Shown here: piece after piece, positions 1-12,100 of the stretch
How positions within the stretch are numbered: position 1 is the stretch's first letter
How the letters are laid out: the number at the start of each line of letters is the position of its first letter
Origin: Mycoplasma bradburyae
GTDB taxonomy: Bacteria; Bacillota_I; Bacilli_A; Mycoplasmatales; Mycoplasmoidaceae
Reading direction: 5' to 3'
DNA: 64,000 bases
Assembly (NCBI RefSeq): GCF_024338845.1
Contig: NZ_CP101414.1
Coordinates: 917,939-981,938 of the forward strand
Notes under the pieces: model-generated
The model's database searches: none
Told to the model about the DNA's origin: nothing
The model's input: only the letters and a program-made list of their open reading frames with translations
Program-made: the position numbers and the translations under genes

Positions 1-752
1 TTAAAGAAGATCTTAGAAGTTTCTTTAGATAAAGCATCAAAATATGTTTTTAAAGTCATATCCCCTTCTTCTTGAGAAGTTGTGTTATTTACTGTCGCTT
101 TAGAAGCGTCTGAATCAGGGGTTATTGAGTTGCCTTCACCCGTAATTTGTTTTTTATAGTCTGTTTTATTAGCTACTGATCCTCAGATTTTGTTATCATA
201 TGTTTTATTGTTGAATACGATTGTTCCTTTATGAAATGTTGCATCATTTGATAAAACATACGGAAAAACGATATCTAGACCATACTTAGAAGGATCACTT
301 TTAATCATTTCTTTATTACTTTGGAAAAAAGCTTGAACTAATGAGTAATAAAGATTTCTATTAAACTTTTCTTGGAAACTAAACGATGTATTATTCTTAA
401 CAGCGTTGATTCTATCTTCAATCGCTTTAGCTAATCCGTCAATAAACTCACCGATTTTTCCAGATATCTTTTGATCAATACTTTTCTTAAGTTCTTCAAG
501 ATTAGCTGGCATTCTCGGTTGTTCTTGTGGGTTGTCAGCATTTTCTGAACCAGGTTGTTTTTCTACAACATCATCAGGATTGGGAATAGTAGGAACATTA
601 GGATCTAATGTAATATCGTGTTTGATTAGATTAAAATCGATGGGTTTAGTGTTGTTGCTAACTACACCCCCAAGCGTTGAAACGAATAGAGTAGGAACTA
701 ATAATCCGAATTTTAAATAAATCAATCTTTTTAAATTGGTTTTATTTTTCAT
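1..752 (-). CDS. N-terminally anchored surface protein of the F1-like X0 ATPase cluster (3' end outside window)
   Basis: About 250 residues are visible; the frame stays open to the left edge when TGA (plus-strand 183-185) is read as Trp. The first 30 residues are a Lys-rich start followed by one hydrophobic segment (about residues 10-30), then an Asn/Pro/Glu-rich extracellular stretch. There is no lipobox cysteine. ATG at 750-752 is preferred; an in-frame TTG at 759-761 is an alternative. The start overlaps the stop of the upstream epsilon-like gene by 11 nt, so the two are probably translationally coupled. F1-like X0 clusters of mycoplasmas carry a long protein with one N-terminal membrane segment near the epsilon-like gene, and position and topology fit that. 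The assignment rests on context only; I recognise no catalytic motif. Confidence 0.6.
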
Positions 753-1233
753 TTTTTTCAACCTTTTTCTCTACTAGGTTAAAGTTACGAATTAAGGAAT
801 AGTAGTTTTTTTCTTTCCTTACCGCATTATAATCAATCAATTCTTGGAAGCTTAAACCTAAATTAATTTTAGATTCATAATATGATAATTTTTTATTAAA
901 TTCATTTATTTTATCATCATATTTTTTAACTTTAAATTTGTAATCAAGTTTGAAAGGGGTGAATTTTTCATCACTATAGATAGTTACCTTATTATTTTCA
1001 ATCTTAATAAATGAACTTCTAATAATGTAATAATCTTCATCTTCTTCAATTGGGTCATAAATTTTGAAAAAGACATTTTCCATACTGATTAGAGAATTAT
1101 CTTGAATCAGTTCTCATTCATCTATCTGATTAACATTAAGCAAGAAATATCCTTGTTTATAAGTTAAGAATTTATTGTTAAATCGAATGAATTCAATTTC
1201 AGATGGAGCTGTTTTAAAATTTTGTTTTGCCAT
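742..1233 (-). CDS. Epsilon-like subunit of F1-like X0 ATPase
   Basis: 163 aa, ATG at 1231-1233, stop TAA at 742-744, one TGA-coded Trp. The N-terminal half is beta-rich and includes the string FIKIENNKVTIYSDE, which resembles the beta-sandwich of F1 epsilon subunits (where a similar VEVRDNKVTVLAD-type string occurs). The C-terminal third is two charged helices, like the epsilon helical hairpin. It starts 2 nt after the stop of the gamma-like gene, the usual gamma-epsilon neighbourhood. Its likely role is in the central stalk of a membrane-bound rotary ATPase. Similarity was judged by eye and is weaker than for gamma, so the subunit name is an inference supported by gene order. Confidence 0.55.
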
Positions 1234-1235
1234 AT

Positions 1236-2183
1236 CTATTCCATATCCCCATCGTTTGACGAATCCATTTTAACCATTGATTCGTTACTTCTTGTAAGCA
1301 TTTGTAATTCTTGAATTTCAATCTCACGTTTTTGCTTCAAGATTTCACGCCTTAGATTAATCAATGTTTCATCAAGATCACTAATTGTTTTGTTGTATTT
1401 TACAAGATTGTTTTTAGCAATAATTAATGATGATTCCACTAATAAAGAAGTAACAACATTTCTTAGATAAGAATTAATTTCATTAACGATGAATTCTTGT
1501 AAATTGTTATACAATTTGTACTTATCGATATCTTCTACTAATAATGTTTCAGCTTTTTCATAATAAGAAGTATCAAGTTCGAATTCCTTAATCGGTAAGA
1601 TCTTCAAGAATTTATTTTTAATCTTATTTGAATTAATTACGAAATTAATATCGATAATATCACCTGATTCAATTTTTAGACGAATGATTTCTGGTATCGT
1701 TTTACTTAATTCTTTAAAATCATTTTCTTTATAGTGTTGAACTACTTCTAATTTATTTTTTTCACAAAAACTTTTAGCATGTTCACCAATTGTAATAAAT
1801 TGATCATTATGAACATCTTCTTGTTTTAGGATTGCTCTATCATATCTTGAGTAGTTATCAGCAGCTGCGTTTTGTGTTTCAGTTACATAAATTCACAAAC
1901 GTTTTTTGCTTACAAAGAACATGTCTTCAACTTTATCTAAAGTTAAGTTAATGAACTTGTTCTTAGCTAATAAAGAACTATCTTCATAAAAAGGGTTTTT
2001 TAGGTTGTATTTTTTATGCAAGATGTCTAGTAATGTTTTGGAATCGATAGCTCTTTTATAAAAATGTTCAAATCGCTTAGATAATTTAAAAATCTTAATT
2101 AGAGTAACGTCACGTTTAGATTCAACTAAGGTATGAATATTTTTTAAACTAGCTTGTTTCCGTTCGAGTTTTTTAATGTCCAT
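1236..2183 (-). CDS. Gamma-like subunit of F1-like X0 ATPase
   Basis: 315 aa, ATG at 2181-2183, stop TAG at 1236-1238, read through a TGA Trp at 1893-1895. F1 gamma subunits are recognised by their two terminal helices, and both are here. The N-terminus has the LKNIHTLVESKRDVTLIKIF type of coil (family: IKSIKNTQKITKAM). The C-terminal helix runs from EFIVNEINSYLRNVVTSLLV through INLRREILKQKREIEIQEL and resembles the ELxNxxRQxxITxEIxEI end of gamma. Length fits gamma (about 290-320 aa). The middle is divergent. It would be the rotating stalk coupling the F1-like head to the novel X0 membrane part. Genes are packed tightly on both sides (2-6 nt), indicating one operon. Confidence 0.7.
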
Positions 2184-2189
2184 AATGAA

Positions 2190-2690
2190 CTAAGCGTTAA
2201 TGATTCCTTGAGAGAAAACAACCTTTAATTGGTTGGTTTCTGGAGAACGGTAAATAATAATTCCATCAACAACTTCTACAATCTTGTTTTCATCGAATAA
2301 CTGATTATTTAACAATAAATTAAATCTTTCCACAAGAATTCTTAATTCTTCATCATTTTCTAAAGTTGATCTTAGATTCACTGCATCTGATTGAGAAGAT
2401 TCAGCTGTAGTAACAATTGGAACTAATTTACTTCAAGAAAAACGAGCATTGCGTGTTCAAGAAATAATTAGATCATCAAAAACAATTTCTCAACGATTTG
2501 TAATTGCATCTTTAATTTTTTCAATAAAGGTTTTAGCTTGAACTGAATTTTCAGATGTATTAGTTTGCAATAATGATGTGTTAAATAATTGCGAGAATTC
2601 TACAAAATCCTTGTGTTGAACTAATGAAGGATAATTTGTTTGTACAAGATCTTCTTGAATTTGATCTGTTTTTTTATTTTTGTTTTTCAT
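2190..2690 (-). CDS. Unknown 166-aa protein in F1-like X0 ATPase operon
   Basis: Hydrophilic protein without signal peptide or membrane segment, so probably cytoplasmic. The start ATG (2688-2690) shares one base with the TAA stop of the upstream polytopic gene, a TAATG coupling. It contains several TGA-coded Trp residues in the middle (for example 2433, 2457, 2490). The last 60 residues look like a small helix plus beta-hairpin (VVDGIIIYRSPETNQLKVVF). No family is recognised. Its place between the membrane component and the gamma-like gene suggests a peripheral or stalk component of the same complex; that is inference from position only. Confidence 0.6.
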
Positions 2691-4396
2691 TATGAATTAA
2701 CTCCTGAGTAATTATTTATTTCTTGATTTAGTTCTTCTTGTTGCTGTGGCACTGTTTTTGTTGAACTATCTTGATCTGTTGTTTGTTGGTCGATTTTTGA
2801 TTCTTTAGTATTTTCTGATTTTATTTTTGGTTTGTTATTAAAGATATTACTCTTATTAACAAAGAAGTATATGAAGTAAATACTTGCTATTACATATATA
2901 AAGTTAATACTTAAAACAACTATAAGTAACGCATATAAGATTTGGTTGATTGTTAGATCTGAATTTAATGAGTTTAAAGTAAAGTTTTGATTGTTAGTTA
3001 ATGTGTTATTGAATGTAATTAAAAATACACTAGCCACAATAAAGATTGATACTAAACTTAAACCGATGATGATACCAGCTGATTGCTTATTAGAACTTAT
3101 TAAGTAAGTCAAGATAACTAATAAGGTAATTAAAGTAATTATTAATAATCCTGTGTATGCATTAGCTGTATTGAAGTTAGTTCTATCGAAATCAGATGAT
3201 AAAAAAACTGCTCAAAATAATAATAAAGAACCTGAATGGTAAATATTATTAACAACAGGAGTTTTGTTTCTTCTAATAACAAAGAAGTAAACACCTCAAT
3301 AAACTAAGAATAACAATACACCAACTACTCAGAATCAATCAGTTGATAAATCAATTTTTGGTGTATCAATAACATCGGTATTTGGATATTTACCTAATGC
3401 TAATATTTTGATAATACCAAACACTAATGTTGTAAGGATTACGAAACAAAAGCCCATTGTTCCATAAGCCTTATTTTTTAAATCGTCATTAATTAATTTA
3501 ACAAAAATTAATCTTAGGTTAAGTAATGTATATAAGTTAGAAGTAATAAATAATGCGATTGATAAAGTTATTAAAACGAATAACAATAAAACTCTTTCAG
3601 GGAACAATCCTGATGTTAATGAGTTAATGAAATTAATAACTTTGTTGTCATTAAAGATGATATTAGCATCTTTACTACCTTTAATAAGTTGATCCAAGAA
3701 AATAAATAAAATAATTCAACTTAGCAATTTAGCACTATAAGAAATAAGAATGAAGTAAAGATTCTTAGTGCTGATTGGTTGAATCTTTTTATTTAAAATG
3801 TATCCAACTATTCAATATACATAGTTCAGAATTACCAATAATATATTTAATGAACATACTCCTAATACAGATGATAAGCTTGCTTTGTTGTTAATTCATC
3901 CTAAAAGTAATGCACCACTAATAATACTGAATGATAAATATATTGAGAATCAAATTGAATAAAGTTTGATTCTGTGATTAATTGAACTTACGTTTTGGTA
4001 GTTTCATCAAAGTGATGTAATAAAAACTAAATATAACCCTATAAGCCTTAATAGGATAAAGAAGTTAATACTTTGATATGTCGGATTTTGGAATTGAAAT
4101 AAAGCCGTAATCGGATAACGATTAGGATCAAGCGTGGTCATTATCGGCTTAGTTGCATCCATAGTTGATCTAATTGGCATGTAATTTACCAAGAACAATC
4201 GGTCAGGAGCCATTATAAATCCAACACTGAACGCAAATAATACTAAAAAGATTAGCGATCGATAAAACAAAACCATTTTTACATTTTGTTTTATCGAGAC
4301 AACATCAGATTTTAATTCATAAAATGTATTGTTGTCTGGTATCTTAAATAATCTTTTAATCTTATCTAAATTAATTGATAGTTTTTTAACAGACAT
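2690..4396 (-). CDS. Polytopic membrane protein, candidate X0 component of F1-like ATPase
   Basis: 568 aa, ATG at 4394-4396, read through many TGA Trp codons. After about 40 cytoplasmic residues there are roughly 12 hydrophobic segments, for example VLFYRSLIFLVLFAFSVGFI near residues 42-61 and SINFFILLRLIGLYLVFI near residues 110-127. A hydrophilic Gln/Thr/Ser-rich tail of about 60 residues follows. It shares no motif with Fo subunit a or c that I can see. In F1-like X0 clusters the F1-like genes are accompanied by a large polytopic protein of unknown fold, and this gene heads such a cluster here. It is probably the first gene of the operon: a 372-nt gap with a promoter-like sequence and a leader hairpin lies upstream. 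Confidence 0.65.
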
Positions 4397-4443
4397 TTAG
4401 ATATCTACTAATAAGCTCATCGTGATCAATCTTCACATTTTAG

Positions 4444-4472
4444 TGAAATGTTGGATCTCACCCAACATTTCA
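4444..4472. promoter_or_regulatory. Perfect 11-bp inverted repeat in leader of the ATPase operon
   Basis: TGAAATGTTGG at 4444-4454 pairs perfectly with CCAACATTTCA at 4462-4472 around a 7-nt loop. It lies 48-76 nt upstream of the first operon gene, in the transcribed leader if the promoter at 4505-4533 is used. No T-run follows on the minus strand, so it is not a plain terminator. It could be an RNA structure or a protein-binding operator. The remainder of the 372-nt gap (4397-4768) is AT-rich with no open frame. Confidence 0.5.
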
Positions 4473-4504
4473 ATATAGGCTTGTTAGTTATTTATATCTT
4501 ATAA

Positions 4505-4533
4505 ATTCTAACCGAATATAATAATTATTACAA
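4505..4533 (-). promoter_or_regulatory. Candidate promoter of the F1-like X0 ATPase operon
   Basis: On the minus strand TTGTAA (4528-4533) is separated by 17 bp from TAGAAT (4505-4510), close to sigma-A -35/-10 consensus and typical mycoplasma spacing. Transcription from here would give a leader of about 100 nt containing the 4444-4472 hairpin. Assigned by sequence only. Confidence 0.4.
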
Positions 4534-4718
4534 CTAAAAGGGCTATTCTAAAAGATTTTGGTTTTAATAATTATTATCTTAAAGCAACTATCCATATATA
4601 AATTTTAATATACTGACAAACAAAATTAAGCATTTATTTGTAAATATAGAATTATTCATAATTGTTAGTCTAATAAGGATAACAAAATGTTTAAAGTAGA
4701 GTTATTGCTTATAAATAA

Positions 4719-4756
4719 AAATAAAATCTGATTTATTTAAGAATCAGATTTTATTT
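4719..4756 (-). terminator. Rho-independent terminator after the 4769-5614 gene
   Basis: A perfect 15-bp stem (AAATAAAATCTGATT, 4719-4733, with its complement at 4742-4756) with an 8-nt loop. On the minus strand it is followed by a T-rich tail. It begins 12 nt beyond the stop of the upstream gene. Confidence 0.75.
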
Positions 4757-4768
4757 AACTTTTTTGTT

Positions 4769-5614
4769 TTATCTCTTTGTTGGTGATGATGGTTGATTTA
4801 TTAAACTGCGTTTAGTGGCTGGATGAGTAGGTCCTGCTGTAATTTGAACGCGTTTAGGTTCAATATTTTTTATTAAAGTTTGGGTAGTTGTTACAACTGT
4901 TTTTTTAAGAACTTGCTGATTTTGTTGCGTTTTATTAATTTGAGGGTTGTTATTGATTAATGGTTTAGGTTGTTGAGGTTGAGGTACTTGTTGAGGTTTA
5001 GGAGCAACTTTTTCTATTGTTTTTTGTTGTTGAATAATAGCTAGTGAGTTATTGTTATTTTTTCTTAAGTTTGCTATTTCTTGATTTAATAAATTAATTT
5101 TATTGAGATTTTCCTGATTAGTTCTATTTAAGTTATCTAGTCTTAAGTTGAATTGTTCTGATTCTTCTAACATTTCTTGATATTTGATAAAGAATAACTC
5201 AAGTTTTTTGTTTCTATTTTTGAAGTCTTTAATAACTAGGATAATAGATACAACTAATAAGGCGATTCCAGCAATTATCAGGATGCTGCCAAAAGCCAGC
5301 ATTACATACGAAATTTTGGTAAGCTCATTTTTGAAAATCTCACCGAAATTAGACATCTCAGCACCATTAACTTCTGTTAGGTCAAGAACTCTTTGAGTAA
5401 TCGAACCAATCACGTAAGAAATTAATCACGCACCAATCCATACAGCTATTATCCCTGTAATTGATAAGATGATCGGTAGAATGCCAATTCTTCTTCTTAT
5501 TTTATCTTTTTCAAAATCAGAACTTACTTCTTCTTGTTCTACTTCGCTACTTTGAACTTCTTGTTCTTCAATAGCTATTTCTTCATTTTCTTTATTAACT
5601 TTTTTTGATTTCAC
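4769..5614 (-). CDS. P30-like two-TM protein with coiled coil and Pro/Gln-rich tail
   Basis: 281 aa. Start is GTG at 5612-5614; a TAA lies two codons upstream, so no earlier start exists. Order of parts: acidic Glu-rich N-terminus (1-38), TM helix about 43-68 (includes two Trp, one TGA-coded), about 30-residue loop, TM helix about 101-128, charged coiled coil about 130-185 with Asn/Leu/Glu heptads, then a Pro/Gln/Asn-rich tail ending PSSPTKR. This order (two hydrophobic segments, charged helix, Pro-rich C-terminus ending in a basic pair) is that of the P30/P32/MGC2 cytadhesins of the pneumoniae group, but the canonical PGM/PGF repeats are absent. I infer a role in attachment or terminal-organelle structure; it could be an unrelated membrane scaffold. 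It has its own terminator. Confidence 0.6.
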
Positions 5615-5714
5615 TTTTTATAAAATACCTAATTACACAATTTTATTATAATAGTCAACTAAACCTAAACTAACGTGATTTATTATAAATTTATTTAAAA
5701 TAAAGCACAAAAAA

Positions 5715-5743
5715 AACGTTATCAAATTAATAATGATAACGTT
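5715..5743 (-). terminator. Rho-independent terminator after the 5759-9046 gene
   Basis: Stem AACGTTATCA (5715-5724) / TGATAACGTT (5734-5743) with a 9-nt loop, followed on the minus strand by a run of T. It lies 16 nt past the stop codon and closes the likely 14918-5759 transcription unit. Confidence 0.85.
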
Positions 5744-5758
5744 CTTTTTATTTTTTTA

Positions 5759-8700
5759 TTAACCTCTATAAGCCTTTAAATGGTCTAGTGAGTCAAAGTA
5801 TAATGTTCTTCCGTCTTGTAATTTAAGTGGGTATAAAGTAAATACAGTATTTTTAATTTTAGTTGTTGTATTTTTGTCGATGTAGAATTTGTAGTTTTCA
5901 TCAACTTTAGGTTTAAGTTCGATTAATGCTCTATTTTTAGCTTCTTTTTCAAGTCTTGAAAGGTTCTTGTAATTTCCTCTAACTAAACCTAGTTTTTGGT
6001 TAGTAGCATTGTTGTAATACAAAACGATTTCGTAGTTATTATCAACATTTGCTTTATTTGAAAACTGACCAATAAAGTATTTTGTTAATTCTCGGCTTTG
6101 AATTGAATCAAAGAATAAACTGTGTTTGTCAGAAGAACTATCAATCGATAGATTGATATCAGTTCCAGTTATATCGTAATACTTACCATATCTTAATTCA
6201 GTAAATGTATTAATGCCACCTTGTAAAACTAGAAGGTTGTTTGGATCAGTAACAATTTGATCACCACTCTTAGTTATCGAATCGTTAGATAATCTACTAA
6301 GCGCTTCTTGGTAAAATTTCCACATATAAGTGATTGGGAATCAAGTATTGTTATCAGTTACCAAAGTTGCGAATTGATCTTGATCAATACCTTTAGGTAA
6401 GATAGGTAGATTAATTTTGTTATTAGTTTGATATTCCGCTTTTAATTCAACTTGGTTGTTATTCGAATTAAGTTCCAAGTATTTTTGATATTTTAGATCA
6501 TAACTATAAGCAGATAAATCAATACCATCAACTTTGTAGTGATTCGATAAATTAGTTAAAGAATTGTGTAACTGATCTAAAGGTAAGCGAGTTAATGTAG
6601 ATAATAACGCTTGTTTAAAGTTGTTTTGGTTAGATCCTAGACTTTCAATTAATAAATTCTTTTTATCAGAACTTAAATCAATTTCAAATAAAGGTTGCTT
6701 GTTAGTTCCATATGTAAGAACTGGTTTGATGTCTTTAGCATCAAATACATGTTGAGTTAAGAAGTTAGTGTTGTAAGCGCTTGATAAATTGATTGAATTG
6801 TAACTTAAATTCGAATTAGCTTGCAATAAATCATTAAACGTATTTACATAATCAACAAAGCGGTTATCACGACCGTTACCTAAACTGAATGTAGCTACAG
6901 TTTTGTCATAGAATTGAGCAAACTTATTAACTTGAGATTTAGCAACATTTAAGAAGTTTTCATCTAATATTTTGTTTAATGAACTGAAATTACTCAAGCC
7001 TGATAGGATAGCATAAGTAGAAGCTCCATTAATATAAGATTGACTTAAATAAGATTTATAGAATTCTGAATTAGGGTTAATAGCAAAATTATTATTACCA
7101 GAATAGTTTAAACCAAATTTTTCAGATATTTTTCTAATGAATTCTTCTTTGTTAGTAATAGCTTGATTATCTAATTTTCAATCAACATCAACATTTAAGT
7201 AAAGTTTTCTGTTTTCAGCTGAAATTCTATAAGATTCTCAATAACCTGGTAAGAATGTTAATTTAGAAGCTCAAGAATCTCATCTTCTACCCGGATTTTT
7301 AATATCAGCAACAAGACCAGCAGCATTTCTTCTATTAGTAGTTAGATCAAAAATATCAGCACCTACATGAAGGGTATCGTTACTAATACCAACACTTTCT
7401 GGATATGTTCCATAAACTTTGTTAGCATTTTCTAAATTACCAAATCCAAAGTAGTAAGGCGAGTTTTGAATAAAGCCGTCTTTATTAAAATTACCAGCAT
7501 TTAATCATCAAGAATTATTACTAAATGTGTCGTGGTAAATAAATACTTTATTTGTATGACTTCCGTTATAGTTATCCTTGGCAATATATGGATCACCATG
7601 AACGGTATAACCGTATAAGTTACCCTTATAGATTAATCCGATATTTTTACCAAATAATTCAACACCATCTTTAGTAACAAATGAACGGTTTTTAATATAT
7701 GCGTGAGTTTTTAAAAATTCTTTATCTAATAGTTTAGCAACTTCAGTATCAGATTTATTACGCCCTATTGATTCATAATTAGCAATTAAAGGTTTTAAAT
7801 TATCTTGCTCTTGGTTAAGTCCTAAACCATAATTACTTACTGAACTATCTAATGAGGAAGTTGAAGGGATGATTGAACCTTGATTATTTCTTTGATATCT
7901 AGAATTTAATTCAACTGAATCAAAGTTTTTACTAACAAAATCAGGTGAAGATATTTTTTGTAAGTTAGCGATCAGATCATTAACACTAAAACCTTGATTA
8001 ACTACTAATTTATCAGAAATACTTACATTGTTTCAATCCTGATTTTGATCTTTAAACCCAATTCCGAAGTATTTATCAAACCCATAATTAGGAGCAGTTG
8101 GGTAATCTAAATAAATACCTGAACGTTGTTGAACGCCGATTGCTGCTTTTGGTAAGCTAATTGTTGGTAAAAATGAAGACTGACTAAAGATATCATTTGT
8201 TTTTTGATTAAACAATTGATTAATTTTTTGGTCGAAAGCTCTACCTAAATTAGCATCAGAACTTAATGTAAAATTACCTTGATCGCTGAAAACAGCAGAT
8301 GATTTACTTAACGAAACGTAAGTTGAGTTATTTTTATCATTGCTATATGGAATGTAGTAATCTAATGAGAACTTATCATCACCATTAATTGCTTGGTTAA
8401 TTACGAACTCTTTAAACTTATTAATATCGTTTTTATTTAATGGATTGAAGTAATGATTTTGACCGTTTTTATCCTTAAAAACATAATAAGCTATTGAATT
8501 TTCGCTAATATTGTTCCAGAAATTATTCTTTAATTCATCTAAAGAATCATATAATTTATCACCGCTACCATAAGCGTATTTTTTGATTAGTTTATATTCT
8601 GGTAATAAACTAGCAGCAGCTTGCTCGTTAGTTAATAATTCACCGTTAGCGCCAATATAAGCATCACTTAATTTATTTTGATCAAACGGCTTAATTTGGT

Positions 8701-9046
8701 TACTTGTCAGATCAACAATCCCTTTTTCACGATCAGCATAACTAGCAGACAAATCCCCAATAAATTTATTTAAATCAGGATTAGGTTTTCTTGGATCGAT
8801 CTTGTCATTAAAACCTTCATTCGTAGAAGTAACTAGGTTCGAATTAGATTGAATTATCGAAGTTAGTTTGTTATCAGAATCAATTGTTGCGCTTATTGAA
8901 GCTCCGATAATACCTGAAATTAAACCAGCAGAAGCAAAAGCAACAGCACCATATAGTAATTGCTTTTTCATTCTGATTGATAGACTCTTTTTTAATTTAG
9001 CTAGCTTAGCTAATTTAGCTTTGTTATTCATAGGTCGATCCGCCAT
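5759..9046 (-). CDS. Large N-terminally anchored surface protein (1095 aa), unknown
   Basis: Start ATG 9044-9046, stop TAA 5759-5761; a single frame when about a dozen TGA codons are read as Trp. A Lys-rich start (KAKLAKLAKLKKSL) precedes one hydrophobic, Gly/Ala-rich segment around residues 31-53. The remaining thousand residues are polar and Asn/Ser/Asp-rich, with recurring aromatic strings such as LYDSLDELKNNFW near the N-terminus and LYFDSLDHLKAY at the extreme C-terminus. No lipobox, protease or binding motif is recognised. Topology predicts a large extracellular domain. It lies 69 nt after the lipoprotein gene, probably in one unit with the 9116 and 12729 genes. Candidate adhesin or host-interaction protein by size and context only. 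Confidence 0.65.
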
Positions 9047-9115
9047 AGTCTTGATAATCTAAGATTATAAAATATTTAACGAAATATTTAAAGTATATAG
9101 CATATACTTTTTATC

Positions 9116-12100
9116 TTACATTCATTGGTCGATGTAGTTATGAGCATCTCTTAATGATAAGAAGAAGATAGTTTTTTTAAGTTTTTGATCAAATACACTG
9201 AACAATTCTGAACGATAAATTAATTTTGTTCTAGAACCTACAGAATCTAAATAAACAGTTTTTCTAGCTTTTAGCAATTCGTTAAATTTAGCTTTTAATG
9301 TATCGTGACTTGCTGAAGCATCATTGTTGTTATAGAAAATAAATTCTGTTGAATTTAAACCAAATTTACCAATTCCTTTAGCTACACCAATTTTAGTTTC
9401 AGGATCATAGCTAACGATTTCAGTGATTTTAATGTTCTTACTAGGTTGATATAAATAACCACCAGCTTCATTACTTGGAACTTGAACTAGTGTTCAATTT
9501 TGAGCTTTGTTTAATTCATCTCTTACAACAACTGCTGATAAATTGTTTTTATTTGAAATATAGCTACCATTTAAAGAAGTTGATACAGTGTGAGGAATAG
9601 TAATTAATGAATTAGATAGTAATGTCGCTAATAAGTTTTGGTAAAGATCAATTAAATTACTTGAAGCATAAACACCAGCAACACTTGAACCTCTTGTAGG
9701 TTTGTGTAATGAATAAATCTTATTAACATTATTTATATAAGCTTTATCCATAGCATATAGGTTTTTATTTTCTAACCATTCAGTAATTTGCAGATCTTTT
9801 ATCTTATCAATATCAGTTGGTGAATATTGTTTTTGATTGTAGTATAAGAACGATGCGTTTTGCGGTCTTGTGATTTGAATCGGCTTAATTAACTTAATAT
9901 CTTTAATAGTTCTTTCTTTTAAAGTTTTTAAACCTAATAATCAAGTTTTCTTATAACCACCAGTCCATACATATTGAACTTGACCAATTTGGAACACGTA
10001 GTAGTATTCTTCTTCTGTTGGAAAGAAAACATTTACCAATAAAACAGCAATGTGCATAGCCACTGTTAATCCATAGAAAACAGGAGATAAAGCACCAACT
10101 ATTGCAGTACCTTTTTTAATAAATGAAGTAAATTCACCAGCTAAAGATAAAGAAACAGAAATAGTTGAAGCAGCTGTTTGTAATCCAGCAATAACTAAAT
10201 CCTTAGTACGGTTTAATACACTTGGACTATTTATTAAAGTATTAACTGTTACAGCAGAACTTAAAATTGTTGCAAAACCTTCAAGTACTGAACTAATTAC
10301 AAAAACTGTTTGTAATTTTTTCTGATCTTTTTGTAATTTTTCAAGAGCACTTAATTCATTAACATTAACTTCTTTTGGATTTTGAAGAATTGCAGGAGAT
10401 CCTGCTTTCTTAGAAGTTGAAAATGTTTCTGAATTATTAATAACAACTTTATTAGCGTTTTCATTAGTATTACTAGTTGAGGGTTGTTCTGAGTCATCTT
10501 CTACTAATCTAGTTGATGATCTTAGTGATAAACTTGCAGATCTAGCTTCTGGTTTGTTATTAATTACAGAAGGAAACTGTTGCATGTAAGTTAGATACAA
10601 ATCAACATAGTGATCACTTGATAAAGATTTTACAAAAGTACTTACTTGAGATAAATATTCTTCAGCTTTTTTAAGATCAGTTTTTTGAACTTCTTTTATT
10701 TTTCTGTATAAATTACGAATGTAAATAACTGTTCCAAAATCAACATTAATACCTTGTAAGTATTCTAAAACATTCTTAGGGATATCAGCAAATAGTTCTC
10801 TTACTTTTGGTCTTTGGGTTGGAACATCTCTTAAAACTAATGGAATTTCGTTTTTAATAGTTTCAATAGCACTAGTTTGTAAAAATTGGTTACGAATTCA
10901 TTTTAAGCTAAAAGCATCTTGGAAACCATTAATAATTCTTAATGTATTTTCATCAAGATTATTTTGCATTAATGAACTTGGACTAAATCCAGCTACGAAT
11001 AATGCTTGAGTTAGGTTTTGAGCTGATAATAATCATCAAATAGCTGAAAGAGTTGGTCAACTGTTTTTAATTTTAGTTTCAATTTCTTGAATTTGTTTAT
11101 CACCAAATAGATTTATCCCTTTGATTGTATCTATTAAACCTTGTTCATTTAAAATCGCACCTGGTGTTGCAGCAACTATGTTAGACAACATTAGCATTGT
11201 CATAAAGATAGTTAAATTCGAAAATTGATCATATAAGTTTGGCAATAGATTTTCAAGACTAGCTGATACATCAAAGTCGTTGTTGCCAATACCAAAATAA
11301 ACTTTAAATGAGAATGAGTTTCCGTTTAAATCTTTATTAGCAAGAATATCGAAACCGCTTGGTTTAGCATAACTATTAATTAGTTGTAATGTGCTATCAA
11401 TTTTATCTGATAACTTAATAAAGAAATCTTTTAATAAGAAAATAATTTGTTCTTTTGCTTTATTAGCAATTAAACTATCTAATAGGTAAGAATATAAGAT
11501 GGGGATTTTATAGAATGAACTAAAACGCTTAGCTTTATTAAATTTAGCTACAGTATCTAATAAACCTTTATAAACTTCAGGTTGTTGAATTTTTAGTTGA
11601 TAAATGAAATCTGCTCAAGCTAAATTAAGTTTTAAATTATTAGAATACTGTGCTGTTCTTAATTCTTGTTCGCTATAAGGGAAATAAAAAATAAAATCTT
11701 TAGTTTCAAGGTTTCTATTTAATACTTTAATTTCCTTTTCATCACCAATGCTAATTTCGCCTAATAAGAAGTCAAATCCTGATGTAACTATATCAGATGA
11801 AATAGAACGATATAAACCAATTGGTAAAGTACTAGTCTTTGTTCAATTAGCTGGATTTGTTATCGTGTTAATATCAGCATTACCTTGGAATAATAACGGA
11901 CCATAAAAATCATAGTTATCATCTTCAGAAGTATCTACAAAATATTGTGATGCATTGTTATTAGCACTTATTCTTTGGTAATGAACTGGAATATCTTTTG
12001 CAGGAACATTGCTTTTGATTTGTTGAACTGTATCACTTAAATTTAATGAAGGATCTACATTGATAGTAGTTGTTGTATCACCTTTATTAATTTCAACCTG

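Noticed and set aside
5759..9046. Many apparent frame breaks at TGA, looking like a string of pseudogene fragments
   Set aside because: All pieces are in one frame and TGA falls at conserved Trp positions elsewhere (for example GGCFWG of MsrA), so this is the mycoplasma code and not decay.
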